From Streptomyces sp. Je 1-369 (GTDB lineage: Bacteria > Actinomycetota > Actinomycetes > Streptomycetales > Streptomycetaceae), in contig NZ_CP101750.1 of NCBI RefSeq assembly GCF_026810505.1, positions 3,749,254 through 3,813,253 of the forward strand: 64,000 bases of DNA. Reading direction: 5' to 3'. This document shows, one piece after another, positions 7,888 to 14,231 of this stretch (positions are counted from its first letter, which is position 1; each line of letters begins with the position of its first letter). Under the pieces are notes generated by a model that searched no databases, was not told the DNA's origin, and saw only the letters and a program-made list of their open reading frames with translations. The position numbers and the translations under genes were made by a program.

Positions 7888-9141
7888 TCACTCGTTCGCC
7901 GCGCGCGGCCGGCCGCCGTCCTCGTACTGGTCGAAGAGCGGCGTGCGGCCGCGCTCGCGAGCCCGTCGCGCGGACGCCGCGCGACGCTTGTCGCTGCGAC
8001 CGCCGGTGGCGTCGGAGCCATCGGCCCCGTCGATGTCGCCCGGCCCGGCGGAGGGCCGCTCCCGCTCGGCCCGTGCGTCCCGTGCGTCCCGTTCGGCCGC
8101 GGGGTCGGCCGTCGGCTCCGCCGTGCTGGAGCGCGCCGCGCTCCACGCGTCGGGCGCGCCCAGGTCGACGCTGCCGGTGGCGCGCGGGGCGACCGGTGCG
8201 GTCACGTACGTCGGCAGCGGGACCGGGACCGGGTCCCAGCTGTCGCCGCGGCCGGGGCCGCGCTGCCGCTCGCGCTGCTGGTCGACCCACTCGGCGTGGT
8301 CGGTCTGCTCGACGAGGGCGCGGCGGTCCGCGGCGAGTGCCGACAGTCCGGTCTCCGTCTCGTGCGCCGGACCGTCCTCCGTCGTCTCGTCGGCCTGCGG
8401 CTCCGCGGGCCTGCGCCGCGGTTGCCGCTCGCGCAGCCGCTGCGCCGCGACCTCGGCCCTGCGCCGGTCCATCGTGTAGGTGAAGCGGCGCCGTTCCTGG
8501 CCGCGCAGGTAGACGATGTACGCGCTCAGGAGCACGGCGGGCACGGCGGGCACCCACAGGAGGGCGAGCCCGCCGACCGCGGCGACGATCGCGCCGATCG
8601 TGAAGGCGAGGAAGAGAAGGACCGTCGTACGGCGGCGCCGGGCGAGCACCTTGATGCGCCGGGCGCGCGCGGCGGCCTCGGCCGACGCGGCACGCTGCGC
8701 GGGGGTCTCGCGGGCCGACGCGTTGGTCGAGGGCCCCGCTGCGGGTTCACGCCCGCGCTCCCGCTTCCGCTTTTGTACGGGTTCCCGCTTCCGCACGGGT
8801 TCCCTCTCGCGTACGGGTTCGCGTTCCTGCTCCCGTTCCTGCTCCCGTTCCCGTTCGGGCTCGCGCTCGGTCGGGGGCGCGACGAAGGACCGGACGTCCA
8901 CCGAGCCGGTGATGCCGTCCGGGTCGTCGCGCGACTCCCCTTCCTCGGGCGAGCGCGCTTGCAGGTCCTTGGCGTATCGGCGCTCCATCCCCGCACGTCC
9001 GGACAGCAGCCGGATGGCGGTGCTGAAGCGTTCCGTCGGACGGGCTTCGTTCAGCTCGTCCTGCCTACGGAGCCACATCGGCACCAAGTAGGCGGCCCAG
9101 GCCCCGACGATGACTGCGTAGATGAGGCCGCTGCTGCTCAC
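7888..9141 (-). CDS. glpR: GlpR-type membrane receptor of gephyrin-like protein Glp
   Basis: Membrane protein of about 417 aa. One helix is at the extreme N-terminus (LIYAVIVGAWAAYLVPMW), followed by the conserved LRRQDELNEARPTERFSTAIRLL stretch. A disordered Arg/Glu-rich spacer with REPEREREQERE-type repeats follows, then two adjacent helices near the middle and a long charged C-terminal tail. Homologues are annotated as the membrane receptor of the gephyrin-like protein Glp, which in corynebacteria acts with FtsZ in cytokinesis. Finding glp 2 kb away supports this. Start: GTG at 9141 gives the conserved N-terminus VSSSGLIYAV and has TACCGT 6 nt upstream (leaderless). An in-frame GTG lies 6 nt further up. 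Confidence 0.75.
   Translation of the reverse strand: MSSSGLIYAVIVGAWAAYLVPMWLRRQDELNEARPTERFSTAIRLLSGRAGMERRYAKDLQARSPEEGESRDDPDGITGSVDVRSFVAPPTEREPEREREQEREQEREPVREREPVRKREPVQKRKRERGREPAAGPSTNASARETPAQRAASAEAAARARRIKVLARRRRTTVLLFLAFTIGAIVAAVGGLALLWVPAVPAVLLSAYIVYLRGQERRRFTYTMDRRRAEVAAQRLRERQPRRRPAEPQADETTEDGPAHETETGLSALAADRRALVEQTDHAEWVDQQRERQRGPGRGDSWDPVPVPLPTYVTAPVAPRATGSVDLGAPDAWSAARSSTAEPTADPAAERDARDARAERERPSAGPGDIDGADGSDATGGRSDKRRAASARRARERGRTPLFDQYEDGGRPRAANE
8753..8872. repeat. in-frame low-complexity repeat inside glpR
   Basis: Degenerate 6- to 18-bp repeats (variants of CGGGTTCCCGCTTC) encode alternating Arg/Glu/Pro residues in the cytoplasmic spacer of the glpR product. Length is probably variable between strains. 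Confidence 0.6.
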
Positions 9142-9400
9142 GCTCACACGGTAGAGGGGTTTGTGTGAGGCCATCTGCCAATTGCGCCGGTGTGTCGCAC
9201 GATCTGGCTGATATCTCGAACTTTTTTTGTGACTGGTGCGATCAACCGGCCGCCGAGAGCGGGAAATAAATGCCTGAGACAAGTCTCATACGCGCCTCAG
9301 ACGGTCACTCGGCGCGTAATTTCGAACACTTATTTCATTTACGGGGGTCGAGAACCGGCCTGGGTCGCGCGCAGGTCCGGACCAGGGCGGGACCGGTCCG
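9142..9400. other. A+T-richer intergenic region without recognisable gene
   Basis: About 260 bp between the glpR start and the rimJ stop, less G+C-rich than its surroundings. It holds a T7 run near 9225, a short dyad (GAGAC-AA-GTCTC at about 9277-9288) and the probable glpR promoter at its left edge. I see no convincing coding frame. A small RNA or regulatory region is possible but unsupported. Confidence 0.35.
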
Positions 9401-10024
9401 CTACGCCGTGTTCCGAGGTCGCGCCTGGTGCCAGCGGCGCAACAAACCTTCCGGAACCTCTTCGGTCGTGAGCGCGAAGACGAGATGATCGCGCCACGCT
9501 CCGTCAATGTGCAGATACCGCGGGCGAAGTCCCTCCTCGCGGAATCCGAGTTTCTCCACGACCCGTCGGCTCGGTGTGTTCTCGGGGCGAATACAGACCT
9601 CGATACGGTGCAGCCCGACCGAACGGAAGCAGTGGTCGACGGCGAGCGCGACGGCGGTCGGCATAACGCCGCGGCCCGCGACGGACCGGTCCACCCAGTA
9701 GCCGACGTGGCCCGAGCACATCGAGCCCCAGGTGATCCCGGCGACCGTCAGCTGCCCGACGAGGCGGCCCTGGTACTCGATGACGAAGGGCAGCATCCGG
9801 CCCGCGTGGGCCTCCGCGCGCAGATGACGGACCATCTGCCGGTAGGTGGGGCGGTGCACGATCGGACCGCTCGGGGTGGGCGGCGGAATCGTCGCCTCCC
9901 AGGGGCGCAGCCAGTCCCGGTTGCGCCGGTTGACCTCGCGCCAGGCCCGCTGGTCACGCATCTTTATGGGACGGAGGGCGATGTCGCCGTCCGTCAGCTC
10001 GACGGGCCAGGAGGAGCCGTTCAG
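9401..10024 (-). CDS. RimJ/RimL-type GNAT acetyltransferase
   Basis: Acetyltransferase of the family that modifies protein N-termini (RimJ/RimL). Core motifs are GYWVDRSVAGRGVMPTAVALAVDHCF (acetyl-CoA loop) and CIRPENTPSRRVVEKLGFREEGLRPRYLHIDGAWRDHLVFAL, both typical. The first ATG (9961) would delete the first strand (ELTDGDIALRPIK). That strand is open upstream to a CTG at 10024 whose last bases overlap the mogA stop as CTGA, preceded by GGGGGGTG, so I place the start there. If so, it is the last gene of the galU-glp-moaC-mogA operon. Start confidence is moderate, family confidence high. Confidence 0.8.
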   Translation of the reverse strand: MNGSSWPVELTDGDIALRPIKMRDQRAWREVNRRNRDWLRPWEATIPPPTPSGPIVHRPTYRQMVRHLRAEAHAGRMLPFVIEYQGRLVGQLTVAGITWGSMCSGHVGYWVDRSVAGRGVMPTAVALAVDHCFRSVGLHRIEVCIRPENTPSRRVVEKLGFREEGLRPRYLHIDGAWRDHLVFALTTEEVPEGLLRRWHQARPRNTA

Positions 10025-10563
10025 CTCGCACCCCCCGGCGGAACGGGGTGGTCACCGCCGCGCAGCTGGTCGACGGCGTGCCGCAGCAGCGGCTCAAGGA
10101 CGGCGAGACCGTCGCGCACGCCGCCGGTGGAGCCCGGCAGGTTCACGATGAGCGTCCGGCCCGCGACGCCCGCGACTCCGCGCGACAGCACGGCCGTGGG
10201 GACCTTCTCCCTGCCGTACGCCCGGATCGCCTCCCCGATGCCCGGCACCTCGTGGTCGATGACGCGGCGGGTGGCCTCGGGGGTGCGGTCGGTGGGCGAG
10301 ATGCCGGTGCCGCCGGTGGTGAGGATGACGTCGTAGCCGGCCTCGGCGCCTGCGCGCAGGGCCCGTTCGACGGGGTCGCCGTCGGGGACGACCTGCGGCC
10401 CGTCGACGGCGAAGCCGAGCGCGGTCAGGCCCTCGGCGAGGATCGGGCCGCCCTTGTCGGCGTAGACCCCGGCGGCGGCGCGGTTCGAGGCGGTCACGAC
10501 GAGCGCGCTGTACGGCGCGGGCAGCGCGCCGCCGGCCGACGTGTCGAGGTCCTGGCTGCTCAT
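10021..10563 (-). CDS. mogA: molybdopterin adenylyltransferase MogA/MoaB
   Basis: Molybdenum-cofactor enzyme of 180 aa that adenylylates molybdopterin before metal insertion. The characteristic motif LTTGGTGISPTDRTPEATR is present, with VVTASNRAAAGVYADKGGP at the N-terminus and LPGSTGGVRDGL near the C-terminus. Length is normal for actinobacterial MogA/MoaB. The start overlaps the end of moaC by 4 nt, so the two are coupled. The downstream acetyltransferase overlaps it in the same way. With moaC and the MoeA-like glp it forms a Moco-related operon. Confidence 0.9.
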   Translation of the reverse strand: MSSQDLDTSAGGALPAPYSALVVTASNRAAAGVYADKGGPILAEGLTALGFAVDGPQVVPDGDPVERALRAGAEAGYDVILTTGGTGISPTDRTPEATRRVIDHEVPGIGEAIRAYGREKVPTAVLSRGVAGVAGRTLIVNLPGSTGGVRDGLAVLEPLLRHAVDQLRGGDHPVPPGGAS

Positions 10564-11096
10564 GCCCGCTCCCCTGACGGCTCGTTGCCGCGCTGCCAGT
10601 GCCCGGACTTGCCGCCCGTCTTCTCCTCGACCCGTACGTCCGTGATGACGGCGCCCTTGTCGACGGCCTTGACCATGTCGACGACGGTGAGGGCGGCGAC
10701 GCTCACCGCGGTGAGGGCCTCCATCTCCACGCCCGTACGGTCGGTCGTCTTCACGGTGGCGAGGATCTCCACGGCGTCGTCCGCCACGGAGAGGTCGAGC
10801 TTCACTCCGGAGACGGCCAGCGGGTGGCAGAGGGGGATCAGGTCCGGGGTGCGCTTGGCCCCCATGATCCCCGCGATCCGCGCGGTCGCCAGGGCGTCTC
10901 CCTTGGGCACGCCCTCGCCGCGCAGCAGCTCGATCACGCGCGGCGAGACCAGGACGCGGCCGCTGGCGCGTGCGGTGCGCGCCGTGACGTCCTTGGCGGA
11001 CACGTCGACCATGCGGGCGGCGCCCGCCTCGTCGATGTGGGTCAGTCGCTGCTGCTCAGGGGCTCCGGGGGTGTTCCCCCGGGAAATCGCGGTCAT
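10560..11096 (-). CDS. moaC: cyclic pyranopterin monophosphate synthase MoaC
   Basis: Second enzyme of molybdenum-cofactor synthesis: with MoaA it converts GTP to cyclic pyranopterin monophosphate. About 178 aa. Diagnostic stretches are LTHIDEAGAARMVDVSAKDVTARTA, the substrate motif LIPLCHPLAVSG and VEMEALTAVSVAALTVVDMVKAVDKG with the conserved Asp-Lys. The ATG at 11096 was chosen. A GTG at 11159 is also open and would add 21 residues without homologue-like sequence. It lies in the minus-strand operon between glp and mogA. Confidence 0.9.
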   Translation of the reverse strand: MTAISRGNTPGAPEQQRLTHIDEAGAARMVDVSAKDVTARTARASGRVLVSPRVIELLRGEGVPKGDALATARIAGIMGAKRTPDLIPLCHPLAVSGVKLDLSVADDAVEILATVKTTDRTGVEMEALTAVSVAALTVVDMVKAVDKGAVITDVRVEEKTGGKSGHWQRGNEPSGERA

Positions 11097-11180
11097 GTGC
11101 TTGGCGCTCCCGGTCCGGGCCCCGCGCGGTGCGGCGCGCGGGCCTGTTGTGCGCGACACGGTACCGCGCGGGCGGCCCTC

Positions 11181-12527
11181 TCAGCCGAGCAGGACCACTT
11201 CGACCTCCGCGGCGGGCTCCACGGAAGTGGTGTCCTCAGGGATGACGATCAGCGCGTTCGCGTGCGCGAGGGCGGCGATCAGATGTGATCCCGACCCGCC
11301 GACGGGCGTCACGCGGCCCGCCTCGGCGTCGTACCGCCCGCGCAGGAACTGGCGGCGTCCCTCGGGAGAGGACAGCGCCTTGTCCGAGAGGAGCTCCGCG
11401 CGCGTGGTGGTCCTGTGCACCTCGGGCAGGCCCATGAGGGTGCGGATCGCGGGGCGCACGAAGAGCTCGAAGGAGACGTACGAGGAGACCGGGTTGCCCG
11501 GCAGCGCGAGCAGCGGTGTGTGGTCGGGGCCGATGGAGCCGAACCCCTGGGGCTTGCCGGGCTGCATGGCGATCTTGCGGAACTCGACGCCGCTGCCCGC
11601 CCCGATGCCGTCCTCGTCGTCGGGGTCGCCGATGGCGGAGAGTGCCTCCTTCACGACGTCGTACGCCCCTACGCTCACGCCGCCCGTGGTGACGATGAGG
11701 TCGGCGCGGATCAGCTGGTCCTCGATGGTGGAGCGCAGTGTCTCGGCGTCGTCGGCGACGGCGCCCACGCGGTAGGCGATGGCTCCGGCGTCGCGGGCCG
11801 CGGCGGTGAGGGCGAAGCTGTTGGAGTCGTAGATCTGGCCGTCCGCCAACTGTTCTCCCGGGGGGATCAGTTCGCTGCCGGTGGACATGACGACCACGCG
11901 CGGACGGGGGCGCACCTTGACCGTACCGCGGCCGATCGCGGCGAGCAGGGCGATCTGCGGCGGGCCGAGGACGGCGCCCGCGGCCAGGGCGCGGTCGCCC
12001 GCCTGGACGTCGCTGCCGCGGGCCCTGACGTGCGCGCGGGCCTCGGCGGGGCGGTGCACGCGGACCTCGCCGGACGCGCCCTCAGGGGCGGCGCTGTGGG
12101 CGCGCATGCCGGAGACGGGGCCCTCGCCCAGGCCTCCGTCGGTCCACTCCACGGGGACGACGGCCTCGGCGCCGGGCGGCAGCGGGGCGCCGGTCATGAT
12201 GCGGGCGGCCCGGCCGGGGCCGACGGTGGGCTGCGAGCCCGCGCCCGCGGCCACGTCGCCGACGACCGTGAGGACGGCGGGGAACTCCTCGCTCGCGCCC
12301 GCGACATCGGCGACCCGCACCGCGTACCCGTCCATGGAGCTGTTGTCGAAGGGCGGCAGCGAAACGGGCACCGTCACGTCCTCGACCAGGACGCAGCCCT
12401 GCGCGTCGAGGAGTTGGAGCTCGATGGGTTCGAGCGGGCGGACGGCTTCGAGGATGTCGTCCAGATGCTCTTCCACCGACCAGAACGAGTCCTGGCCGGC
12501 GGTCGGTGTCGTCGTGCTGCTGCTCAA
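11181..12527 (-). CDS. glp: gephyrin-like molybdotransferase Glp (MoeA family)
   Basis: MoeA/gephyrin-family protein of 448 aa, with all usual regions: the N-terminal WSVEEHLDDILEAV and DNSSMDGYAVRVAD, the molybdopterin-binding STGSELIPPGE and TTGGVSVGAYDVVKEAL loops, and LPGNPVSSYVSFELFVRP. The family's enzymatic role is insertion of molybdate into adenylylated molybdopterin. Actinobacterial orthologues in this context are called Glp and bind FtsZ and the membrane receptor GlpR, whose gene is nearby. The start is a TTG at 12527, preceded by GAGGAG at about 9 nt. It follows the galU stop by 4 nt, so the genes are probably coupled. Confidence 0.88.
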   Translation of the reverse strand: MSSSTTTPTAGQDSFWSVEEHLDDILEAVRPLEPIELQLLDAQGCVLVEDVTVPVSLPPFDNSSMDGYAVRVADVAGASEEFPAVLTVVGDVAAGAGSQPTVGPGRAARIMTGAPLPPGAEAVVPVEWTDGGLGEGPVSGMRAHSAAPEGASGEVRVHRPAEARAHVRARGSDVQAGDRALAAGAVLGPPQIALLAAIGRGTVKVRPRPRVVVMSTGSELIPPGEQLADGQIYDSNSFALTAAARDAGAIAYRVGAVADDAETLRSTIEDQLIRADLIVTTGGVSVGAYDVVKEALSAIGDPDDEDGIGAGSGVEFRKIAMQPGKPQGFGSIGPDHTPLLALPGNPVSSYVSFELFVRPAIRTLMGLPEVHRTTTRAELLSDKALSSPEGRRQFLRGRYDAEAGRVTPVGGSGSHLIAALAHANALIVIPEDTTSVEPAAEVEVVLLG

Positions 12528-12531
12528 AGTG

Positions 12532-13443
12532 CTACATCTCCTCGGTGACGTAACTGCGAAGCCAGGACTGGAAGTCCGGTCCCAGATCTTCACGTTCGCA
12601 CGCGAGTCTGACAATGGCACGCAGATAGTCGCCGCGGTCGCCGGTGTCATAGCGGCGGCCCTTGAAGACCACGCCGTGCACCGGGCCGCCGACCTTCTCG
12701 TCCGCCGCGAGCTGCTGGAGGGCGTCGGTGAGCTGGATCTCGCCGCCGCGGCCCGGCTCGGTCTCGCGCAGTACGTCGAAGACGGCGGGGTCGAGTACGT
12801 AGCGCCCGATGATCGCGTAGTTCGACGGGGCGTCGGCGACGTCGGGCTTCTCGACCAGGTCGGTGACCTTGACGACGTCGCCGTCCTCGGTGGCGTCGAC
12901 GGCGGCGCAGCCGTAGAGGTGGATCTGCTCGGGGGCGACCTCCATGAGGGCGACGACGCTGCCGCCGTGCCTCTCCTGGATCTCGACCATGCGGGCGAGG
13001 AGCGGGTCGCGCGGGTCGATCAGGTCGTCGCCGAGGAGCACGGCGAACGGCTCGTTGCCGACGTGCGGAGCGGCGCACAGGACGGCGTGACCGAGCCCCC
13101 TGGGGTCGCCCTGGCGGACGTAGTGCATCGTCGCGAGGTCGCTGGACTCCTGGACCTTGGCGAGGCGCGCCTCGTCGCCCTTCTTCAGGAGGGCCGATTC
13201 CAGTTCGTAGTTGCGGTCGAAATGGTCCTCCAGCGGGCGCTTGTTGCGTCCCGTGATCATGAGGACGTCGTCGAGACCCGCGGACACGGCCTCCTCGACC
13301 ACGTACTGGATCGCCGGCTTGTCGACGACCGGCAGCATCTCCTTGGGAGTGGCCTTGGTGGCCGGCAGGAAGCGCGTGCCGAGACCTGCGGCGGGGATGA
13401 CCGCCTTGGTGATCCGCGCGTGGGGGGGGTGAGACTCAGTCAT
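12532..13443 (-). CDS. galU: UTP--glucose-1-phosphate uridylyltransferase
   Basis: Makes UDP-glucose from UTP and glucose-1-phosphate for polysaccharides, teichoic-acid-type polymers and glycosylation. 303 aa, the normal bacterial length. The nucleotide-binding signature AAGLGTRFLPATKATPKEMLP follows the start, with VDKPAIQYVVEEA, the sugar-binding QGDPRGLGHAVLCA and VEKPD further on. The ATG at 13443 has TATGGT 6 nt upstream, suggesting a leaderless transcript that continues into glp. It diverges from the folate gene. Confidence 0.95.
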   Translation of the reverse strand: MTESHPPHARITKAVIPAAGLGTRFLPATKATPKEMLPVVDKPAIQYVVEEAVSAGLDDVLMITGRNKRPLEDHFDRNYELESALLKKGDEARLAKVQESSDLATMHYVRQGDPRGLGHAVLCAAPHVGNEPFAVLLGDDLIDPRDPLLARMVEIQERHGGSVVALMEVAPEQIHLYGCAAVDATEDGDVVKVTDLVEKPDVADAPSNYAIIGRYVLDPAVFDVLRETEPGRGGEIQLTDALQQLAADEKVGGPVHGVVFKGRRYDTGDRGDYLRAIVRLACEREDLGPDFQSWLRSYVTEEM

Positions 13444-13536
13444 GCCGCCACCATATCCGGTGCGTATGTGCGGAATCTGTGGGTCCGCATTATTCGTCGG
13501 CATATGCGCCGACCAGGAAGGAATTGCGAGATCACC

Positions 13537-14160
13537 ATGAACGGAACCAGCGGTACCGAGACCGGAGGACAGCCAACCAAGCGCACGTTGCGGCGAGACT
13601 TCCTCGCGGTGAGAAGCGGGTTGACGGAGGATGACGCACGGAAGGCGGCCGCGGTTCTCGCCGAGCGCGCACTCGGCCTGCCGGAGCTCGCCGACGCGCG
13701 GACGGTCGCCGCGTACGTGTCCATGGGCGGCGAGCCCGGCACCGGTCCGCTGCTCGACGCCCTCCACGCGCGCGGGACCCGCGTCCTGCTTCCGGTGCTG
13801 CTCCCGGACAACGACCTGGACTGGGGCGCGTACGGCGGGGCCGGCTCCCTGACCCGCGTACAACACCCCGGGAAGATCGACCTCTTGGAGCCGTCCGGGC
13901 CGCGGCTCGGGCCGGACGCCGTCCTGGAGGCGGACGCCGTGCTGCTGCCGGGGCTCGCCGTGGACGCGCGCGGGATGCGGCTCGGGCGGGGCGGCGGATC
14001 GTACGACCGCGTCCTCACCCGGCTGGAGCGCGCGGCCGCGGATCCCGCGCTCGTGGTGCTCCTGTACGACTCCGAAGTCGTCGCCCACCTCCCCGACGAG
14101 GAGCACGACCGGCCGGTGCACGCCGTCGTGTCGCCGTCGGGGGCGCGCCGGTTCCGCTGA
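13537..14160 (+). CDS. 5-formyltetrahydrofolate cyclo-ligase
   Basis: ATP-dependent enzyme returning 5-formyl-THF to 5,10-methenyl-THF in one-carbon metabolism. About 207 aa. Characteristic parts are the N-terminal LRRDFLAVRSGLTEDDARKAA, VAAYVSMGGEPGTGPLLDAL, and the ATP-binding LPGLAVDARGMRLGRGGGSYDRVL. The ATG at 13537 keeps the usual length. An upstream ATG at 13504 with TATTCG before it is possible and would add 11 residues. A perfect hairpin terminator follows 14 nt after the stop. Confidence 0.9.
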   Translation: MNGTSGTETGGQPTKRTLRRDFLAVRSGLTEDDARKAAAVLAERALGLPELADARTVAAYVSMGGEPGTGPLLDALHARGTRVLLPVLLPDNDLDWGAYGGAGSLTRVQHPGKIDLLEPSGPRLGPDAVLEADAVLLPGLAVDARGMRLGRGGGSYDRVLTRLERAAADPALVVLLYDSEVVAHLPDEEHDRPVHAVVSPSGARRFR

Positions 14161-14174
14161 GGTGCCGGTATGCC

Positions 14175-14210
14175 GAAAGGGCCCTCCACGCGTGCGTGGA
14201 GGGCCCTTTC
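14175..14210. terminator. bidirectional terminator, perfect 17-bp stem
   Basis: A 36-nt perfect palindrome with 17-bp arms (GAAAGGGCCCTCCACGC and its complement) and a GT loop, A-run on one side and T-run on the other. It lies between two convergent stops (14160 and 14232) and should terminate both. Confidence 0.9.
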
Positions 14211-14231
14211 AGGATGTGCCGTGCGTGACCG

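Noticed and set aside
12528..12650. Longer glp product starting upstream at 12650
   Set aside because: That start lies inside galU in another frame, and the added residues are unlike MoeA proteins. The TTG at 12527 with GAGGAG upstream fits better.
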